The notes under the pieces: generated by a model
Databases searched by the model: none
What the model was told of the DNA's origin: nothing
Seen by the model: the letters and a program-made list of their open reading frames with translations, nothing else
Source of the DNA: Candidatus Bipolaricaulota bacterium
GTDB taxonomy: Bacteria > Bipolaricaulota > Bipolaricaulia > UBA7950 > UBA9294
Assembly: GCA_023132545.1 (NCBI GenBank)
Contig: JAGLYB010000153.1
Coordinates: 1 to 7,805, forward strand
Reading direction: 5' to 3'
Length of the DNA stretch: 7,805 nucleotides
Program-made: the position numbers and the translations under genes
In this document: one piece after another, positions 3,782 to 7,805 of the stretch
Layout: the number at the start of each line of letters is the position of its first letter
Numbering within the stretch: position 1 is the stretch's first letter

Positions 3782-5863
3782 CTAATTAAACTTGGGCTCT
3801 GACTCCAAGGCCGCAAACGCAAAGATCCAATTATCGGCGATCTCGTCCAACAGCTTACCCTTGGGCTTGCCCATGCCATGACCTGCACGTTTTTCGACTC
3901 GTAGCAGGATAGGGTTGTCGCCAACTTGCTCATGTTGCAGGGTGGCTGCGAATTTAAAGCTGTGGGCTGGGAACACGCGATCGTCGTGATCCGCCGTCGT
4001 CACCAATGTCGGAGGATAGGCCGTCCCCTTCTCAACATTATGCAGCGGCGAGTAGCTCATCAGGATGGGAAACATCGCTGGATCGTCTGGAGATCCGTAA
4101 TCCGACACCCAGAATGCACCCACTGTGAACTTGTGAAAGCGCAGCATGTCAAGCACCCCGACTGCGGGAAGGCAAGCACCATACAGATCGGGTCGCTTCG
4201 TCATGCACGCGCCCACTAGAAGTCCGCCGTTGCTGCGGCCATGGATAACTAGCTTGGGCGTGGATGTTCTCTTCGTATCGATCAGCCATTCGGCAGCCGC
4301 GATGAAGTCAGTGAATACATTGCGCCGATTCTCGCAAGCTCCGGCTTGATGCCATTCATGCCCATATTCGCCGCCACCTCGGATGCAGGCCACTGCCAGT
4401 TGCCCGCCCATGTCCATCCACGCCAGGTGATCAAGGCGAAATCCCGGGGATACGGGAATGTTGAATCCTCCGTAGCCGTACAGGCAGGTCGGGGTGTTCG
4501 GTCCGACCACGGTGGATTTCTTGCGGGACACGAAGATGGGCACCTTTGTTCCATCCGCACTTTCATAGACATACTGTTCGGTGACAAAGAGCGCCGGGTC
4601 GTAGGGAAGCGCTTGCTCCCGAAATGGGATCGTTTGCCTAGAGCATAGATCATGTCTAAGGATGAAGGCCGGATGAGACGCGTCGTTGTACCAGAGATAG
4701 GCAATGGAACCTTCCACACGCCCGTCCACAAAGGGGACAGTGCCCCGTCCGGGAAGCTCGATTTCGTGATCGACTGCACCGTCCAAATCATAGACGAGTA
4801 CCCGTGATTCGGCGTCAAACAACGCAGTCACCACAAAGAATCCGCTAATGTATGCGGCCCAAGTGATCACGCCGTCTGATTCAGCAACGACCTCCTGCCA
4901 ATTGACTCGCTCAGGCTCATTAAGATCGATGCCCACAATGCGACCGAACGGTGCTTCGGAGTTCGTCCAGAAGAAGAATCGATCACCGCACGCGCCTAGA
5001 TAGATGAAGGAGGATTCGAATTCCGGGACTAATTCTATCGGATCGTCCCCAGGGTTCTCCAAATCCAGCACACAAACGCGATTCTGGCTATAAGTTCCTC
5101 TTCGTGTGGTGATCACGAGATAGCGATCGTCGGACGCAACCCGTCCGTATGATATCCATTCCGGTTCGTCTTGGCGATCATAGATGATGGCGTCGTTTGC
5201 CTGGGCATCTCCCAGACGATGAAAGCGAATGCTGCACTTGGTCACCGGCGCTTTGTACACCTCTTCAGCTGGAGGCGGTTCTGAGCCCGAGTAGAAGAAT
5301 CCCGATTCATCCTCACGCCAACTGGCAATGGTAAACCGAATCCAATCCAGCTCGTCGTCAAGGCGCTGCCCTGTATCCACATCCATGACGTACCACTTCT
5401 GCCAATCCGAACCGGCTTCAGACAATCCGTACGCCAAGTAGCGTCCGCTGGGACTCGGATCGAACACCATAACAGACACAGTCGCATCCGTAGCCAAGGT
5501 TTCCGGATCCAATAGGCAATGAATTTCATCGTCGCCGTGCTCGGTCCAAACCAGCGATGGCTGCTTTGCTTCAGGCATTTGCAGTGTAAAGAAGAGCCGG
5601 TTACCGGCACCCTTCGGCATCCCTACGATTTCGTAGGATGAGAGCGCCTCCACCCGTTCGCGCAACTTCTTTCCGAAGGAAACACTCGTGAGCATAGATT
5701 GCGTGTGCTCGTTCTGCGCACGAATCCATGTTTTGATGTCCGGTGAATCGACGTCTTCGAGCCACCGATAGGGATCGGGGACGACCACCTTATGCAAATG
5801 ATCGACATGCTTGCCCCTGCGGGTACCCGGCGGTTGAGAAGTTGTGTTTGTGAACGGGTTCAT
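3782..5863 (-). CDS. prolyl oligopeptidase (peptidase family S9A)
   Basis: This encodes a complete 693-residue prolyl oligopeptidase, which cleaves short peptides after proline. The N-terminus has the family entry pattern VPDPYRWLEDVDSPDIKTW (28-46), followed by the beta-propeller region (roughly 75-430) and the C-terminal alpha/beta hydrolase domain. The catalytic triad is S544 in GRSNGG, D627 in TADHDDRV, and H662 in RAGHGMGKP. By comparison with the pig enzyme (S554, D641, H680), R629 matches R643, W585 matches the S1-pocket W595, and Y464 in LYGYGGF matches the oxyanion Y473. The length is close to the usual 700 or so. No signal peptide is present, so it should act in the cytoplasm, probably recycling peptides. 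AGGAGGA lies three bases before the ATG, somewhat close but strong. The gene is divergent from hflK-hflC with 174 bases between. Confidence 0.97.
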   Translation of the reverse strand: MNPFTNTTSQPPGTRRGKHVDHLHKVVVPDPYRWLEDVDSPDIKTWIRAQNEHTQSMLTSVSFGKKLRERVEALSSYEIVGMPKGAGNRLFFTLQMPEAKQPSLVWTEHGDDEIHCLLDPETLATDATVSVMVFDPSPSGRYLAYGLSEAGSDWQKWYVMDVDTGQRLDDELDWIRFTIASWREDESGFFYSGSEPPPAEEVYKAPVTKCSIRFHRLGDAQANDAIIYDRQDEPEWISYGRVASDDRYLVITTRRGTYSQNRVCVLDLENPGDDPIELVPEFESSFIYLGACGDRFFFWTNSEAPFGRIVGIDLNEPERVNWQEVVAESDGVITWAAYISGFFVVTALFDAESRVLVYDLDGAVDHEIELPGRGTVPFVDGRVEGSIAYLWYNDASHPAFILRHDLCSRQTIPFREQALPYDPALFVTEQYVYESADGTKVPIFVSRKKSTVVGPNTPTCLYGYGGFNIPVSPGFRLDHLAWMDMGGQLAVACIRGGGEYGHEWHQAGACENRRNVFTDFIAAAEWLIDTKRTSTPKLVIHGRSNGGLLVGACMTKRPDLYGACLPAVGVLDMLRFHKFTVGAFWVSDYGSPDDPAMFPILMSYSPLHNVEKGTAYPPTLVTTADHDDRVFPAHSFKFAATLQHEQVGDNPILLRVEKRAGHGMGKPKGKLLDEIADNWIFAFAALESEPKFN

Positions 5864-5900
5864 GAATCCTCCTGACGCAGAAATCCCCTCAGCCTACTCA

Positions 5901-5924
5901 GCCGGTCTACGTCAAACAACCGGC
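5901..5924. repeat. inverted repeat in the divergent oligopeptidase/hflK gap
   Basis: GCCGGT (5901-5906) and ACCGGC (5919-5924) are exact reverse complements 12 bases apart. It lies 38 bases upstream of the oligopeptidase start and 37 bases upstream of the hflK -10 box, so a regulator binding here could touch either promoter. Arms this short can arise by chance. Confidence 0.25.
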
Positions 5925-5960
5925 AACTTACCCCCGTCGGGATAAATCGGTTCTCTAGCG

Positions 5961-5966
5961 TATAAT
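5961..5966 (+). promoter_or_regulatory. -10 box of the predicted hflK-hflC promoter
   Basis: TATAAT is a perfect -10 match 72 bases before the hflK start. The -35 region is poor (TCGGGA at 5937-5942 with an 18-base spacer is the best), so either activation or a weak basal promoter is possible. The leader would be about 65 bases long. Confidence 0.5.
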
Positions 5967-6037
5967 GCGTTGCTTAGGAGCTAGGAGTATTGAATCATAC
6001 CCATGCCCTTGAGGAACGAATACAAAGGAGGGGAGCT

Positions 6038-7039
6038 ATGTCGAAATTCATTGATCGACTACTTGACCCCGACGCACAGCGAGAGGAAGGCCGGCCACAA
6101 GTGAACCTGCGCGGCCTGCCGAGCGCTGTCGGATGGATCGCCATCATCGTAATCGTCGGCATTTATCTGGCCACTGGCATCTATACCATTGGCCCGTCTG
6201 AGGAAGGGCTTGTGAAGCGGTTCGGGGAATATGTGCGAACTGTCAATCCGGGCTTGCACTATCACCTACCTGCACCGTTTGAGAGTGTCGTTACCATAAA
6301 CATTCTTGAGGTTCGCAAGGTCGAAATCGGATTCCGAACGGTTTCGCCCGCACCGAATGCTCGGTACCAGACTGTGGAAACCGAGGCTCTGATGCTAACG
6401 GGGGACGGTAACATCACGCATGTTGAGATCGCCGTTCAATATCGAGTGAAGGACGCAACCTTGCTTGCGTTCAACCTCATCAATCCTGCGGAGATCGTCA
6501 AACAAGCGGCAGAAGCCACGCTGCGCGAGCAAGTGGCCACACGAACGCTGGACGAAACCTTGACCGAGCTTCGTGACACCATCGGAATCGACACGATGGT
6601 AGCGCTCCAAGGACTTCTCGACTCCTATCAAACCGGAATAGCGATCGACAACGTTCAGCTTCAGACCGTCAAACCGCCGAGAGAGGTCGTTGCCGCATTT
6701 GATGACGTCAATAGCGCGCTCCAGGATAAGGAAAAGCTGATCAACGAGGCGTCTCGCTATGCCTTGGACCTTGTGCCCCGCGCACGAGGGCAGGCTCAGC
6801 AGATTGCTAATCAAGCCGAAGCTTACAAACAAACCAGAACCTTGGGAGCCGAAGGCGATGTCGCACGCTTTATCGAGGTGCTCGGCAAGTATGAACTGGG
6901 AGAGGACGTCACACGCATTCGTCTCTACATTGAGACGATGGAGCAAATCTTGCCCTCCATGGACAAGGTCATCGTTTCTGAACAAGCCGACGGATTGCTG
7001 AAGCTCCTCAACCTTGACGCATCTGGAGGTGATCGTTAA
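6038..7039 (+). CDS. hflK: HflK, SPFH/band 7 membrane protein
   Basis: HflK pairs with HflC in a large membrane complex that surrounds and modulates the FtsH protease in known bacteria. The 333-residue protein has one membrane segment near 31-51, an SPFH domain starting at TIGPSEEGLVKRFGEY (50-65), and the HflK signatures LTGDGNITHVEIAVQYRV (120-137) and PPREVVAAFDDVNSALQDKE (213-232). A charged helical stretch (about 225-300) and RLYIETMEQILPSMDKVIV (295-313) complete the family pattern. The ATG at 6038 is chosen because AAAGGAGGGG (6024-6033) sits at good spacing; an in-frame TTG at 5990 has no such site. The protein is shorter than the 419-residue E. coli HflK mainly because it lacks the glycine- and proline-rich N-terminal region; about 30 residues precede the membrane span. 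Its stop overlaps the hflC start by one base. Confidence 0.93.
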   Translation: MSKFIDRLLDPDAQREEGRPQVNLRGLPSAVGWIAIIVIVGIYLATGIYTIGPSEEGLVKRFGEYVRTVNPGLHYHLPAPFESVVTINILEVRKVEIGFRTVSPAPNARYQTVETEALMLTGDGNITHVEIAVQYRVKDATLLAFNLINPAEIVKQAAEATLREQVATRTLDETLTELRDTIGIDTMVALQGLLDSYQTGIAIDNVQLQTVKPPREVVAAFDDVNSALQDKEKLINEASRYALDLVPRARGQAQQIANQAEAYKQTRTLGAEGDVARFIEVLGKYELGEDVTRIRLYIETMEQILPSMDKVIVSEQADGLLKLLNLDASGGDR

Positions 7040-7805
7040 TGAAAACTCTCATTGCCTTCCTTGTTGTCGTCGTCATTGCGATGATTGGTTACAACTTGTT
7101 CACGTTCACTGTTGATGAAACGCAGAAAGCGGCTGTTCTACGATTCGGGGAAATCGTACGCATCGTTGAAGAGCCAGGCCTGTACTTCAAGATTCCGTTC
7201 ATCCAGTCGGTTACCCATCTGGAAGACCGAGTGCTCAACTACGACATCCAGCCACTGGACGTCTACACAGCTGATCAGAAGCGTCTATCCATCGATAACT
7301 ACGCTATTTGGCGTGTTGGCGACCCTCAGCAATTCATTGAATCCACAGGCGGACGCTTGAATAGTGCACAAGGGCGAATTGACGAAATCGTCTTCTCGGA
7401 TCTGCGAAACATTCTGGCTTCGCATACGCTCGACGAGATCGTTTCCGAGAAACGTTCCGAGTATCTGCAAGAGGTCACCGAACTCAGTCGCGCGAAACTT
7501 GCCAACTTCGGAATCATCCTCATCGATGTACGTATCATTCGAGCCGATCTTCCGAGCGAAATCGAGCAAGCCGTCTTCGAGCGCATGCGTTCAGAACGCC
7601 TACGGATTGCCGCGCAACTGCGCGCAGAAGGTGAGGAGAAAGCGCGCCAGATCACGTCCAGCGCGGACAAGGAAGTCGAGATCATCCTTGCAGATGCAAA
7701 CAAGGGGGCCGAAATCGTACGTGGAGAAGGTGACGCTCAGGCACTCGAGATCTATGCCGAGGCCTACAACCAGGATCCCGACTTCTATCGTTTCTGGCGA
7801 ACGCT
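7039..7805 (+). CDS. hflC: HflC, SPFH/band 7 membrane protein, partial (3' end beyond window)
   Basis: HflC is the partner of HflK in the FtsH-modulating membrane complex. The 255 visible residues begin with a single membrane segment (about 3-22), then the SPFH domain with VDETQKAAVLRFGEIVRI (25-42) and EEPGLYFKIPFIQSV (44-58). Further family marks are the ERMRSERLRIAAQLRAEGEE stretch (181-200) leading into a charged helix, and RGEGDAQALEIYAEAYNQDP (228-247), which is highly characteristic of HflC. The reading frame runs off the window after FYRFWRT, close to the usual C-terminal end, so perhaps 30-50 residues are missing. The ATG overlaps the hflK stop as TAATG, and GGAGGTGAT (7025-7033) lies within the end of hflK, so coupled translation at near equal amounts is expected. 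Confidence 0.94.
   Translation, partial: MKTLIAFLVVVVIAMIGYNLFTFTVDETQKAAVLRFGEIVRIVEEPGLYFKIPFIQSVTHLEDRVLNYDIQPLDVYTADQKRLSIDNYAIWRVGDPQQFIESTGGRLNSAQGRIDEIVFSDLRNILASHTLDEIVSEKRSEYLQEVTELSRAKLANFGIILIDVRIIRADLPSEIEQAVFERMRSERLRIAAQLRAEGEEKARQITSSADKEVEIILADANKGAEIVRGEGDAQALEIYAEAYNQDPDFYRFWRT

Noticed and set aside
4282..4818. 178-codon minus-strand frame inside the prolyl oligopeptidase
   Set aside because: It is an alternative frame of the oligopeptidase gene, whose own frame is continuous and has all catalytic residues.
6395..6985. 196-codon minus-strand frame inside hflK
   Set aside because: It is a shadow of the clearly recognised hflK frame and has no domain of its own.

Overview
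This is a window of bacterial chromosome holding eight protein genes. Six are recognisable: a secreted-type 5'-nucleotidase (cut by the left edge), a DUF6265 protein, a YgjP/DUF45 metalloprotease, a tandem ACT-domain protein, a prolyl oligopeptidase, and the membrane pair hflK-hflC (hflC cut by the right edge). The other two are very short overlapping ORFs that I do not recognise. Most starts have a good Shine-Dalgarno, genes are tightly packed, and I see no introns, tRNAs, rRNAs, phage genes, insertion sequences or CRISPR. GC looks moderate. HflK/HflC and the prolyl oligopeptidase point to a bacterium, but I cannot assign a phylum from this sequence.

Left part (1-2526): the nucleotidase reads leftward from 920. 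The gap 921-1263 separates it from the rightward DUF6265 gene (1264-1728). That gap is crowded with inverted repeats, including a perfect 24-bp palindrome (992-1015) and a 9-bp-stem hairpin (1193-1218), and both lie on or next to predicted promoters. The DUF6265 gene converges on the leftward DUF45 protease gene (1780-2526) across about 50 bp.

Middle (2527-3781): a divergent gap separates the protease from the tandem ACT gene (2727-3101). A noncoding stretch of about 215 bp follows. Then come the two tiny genes: a 26-residue single-membrane-span peptide (3318-3398), whose stop overlaps the start of a 34-residue peptide with a basic tail (3395-3499). About 280 bp with no convincing gene follows.

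Right part (3782-7805): a complete leftward prolyl oligopeptidase with its full catalytic triad is divergent from the hflK-hflC operon. HflK and HflC are SPFH (band 7) proteins that, in known bacteria, form a membrane complex with the FtsH protease. The two genes overlap by one base (TAATG) and should be translated together. Apart from hflK-hflC and the small-ORF pair the genes share no obvious pathway; prolyl oligopeptidase, the DUF45 protease and HflKC all relate loosely to protein or peptide turnover.

The observations most worth following are the coupled small-ORF pair and an 8-base word (CAACTCGC) that I found five times, always between genes. After those come the perfect palindrome over the predicted nucleotidase transcription start and a 9-bp inverted repeat that contains the start codon of the DUF45 gene.
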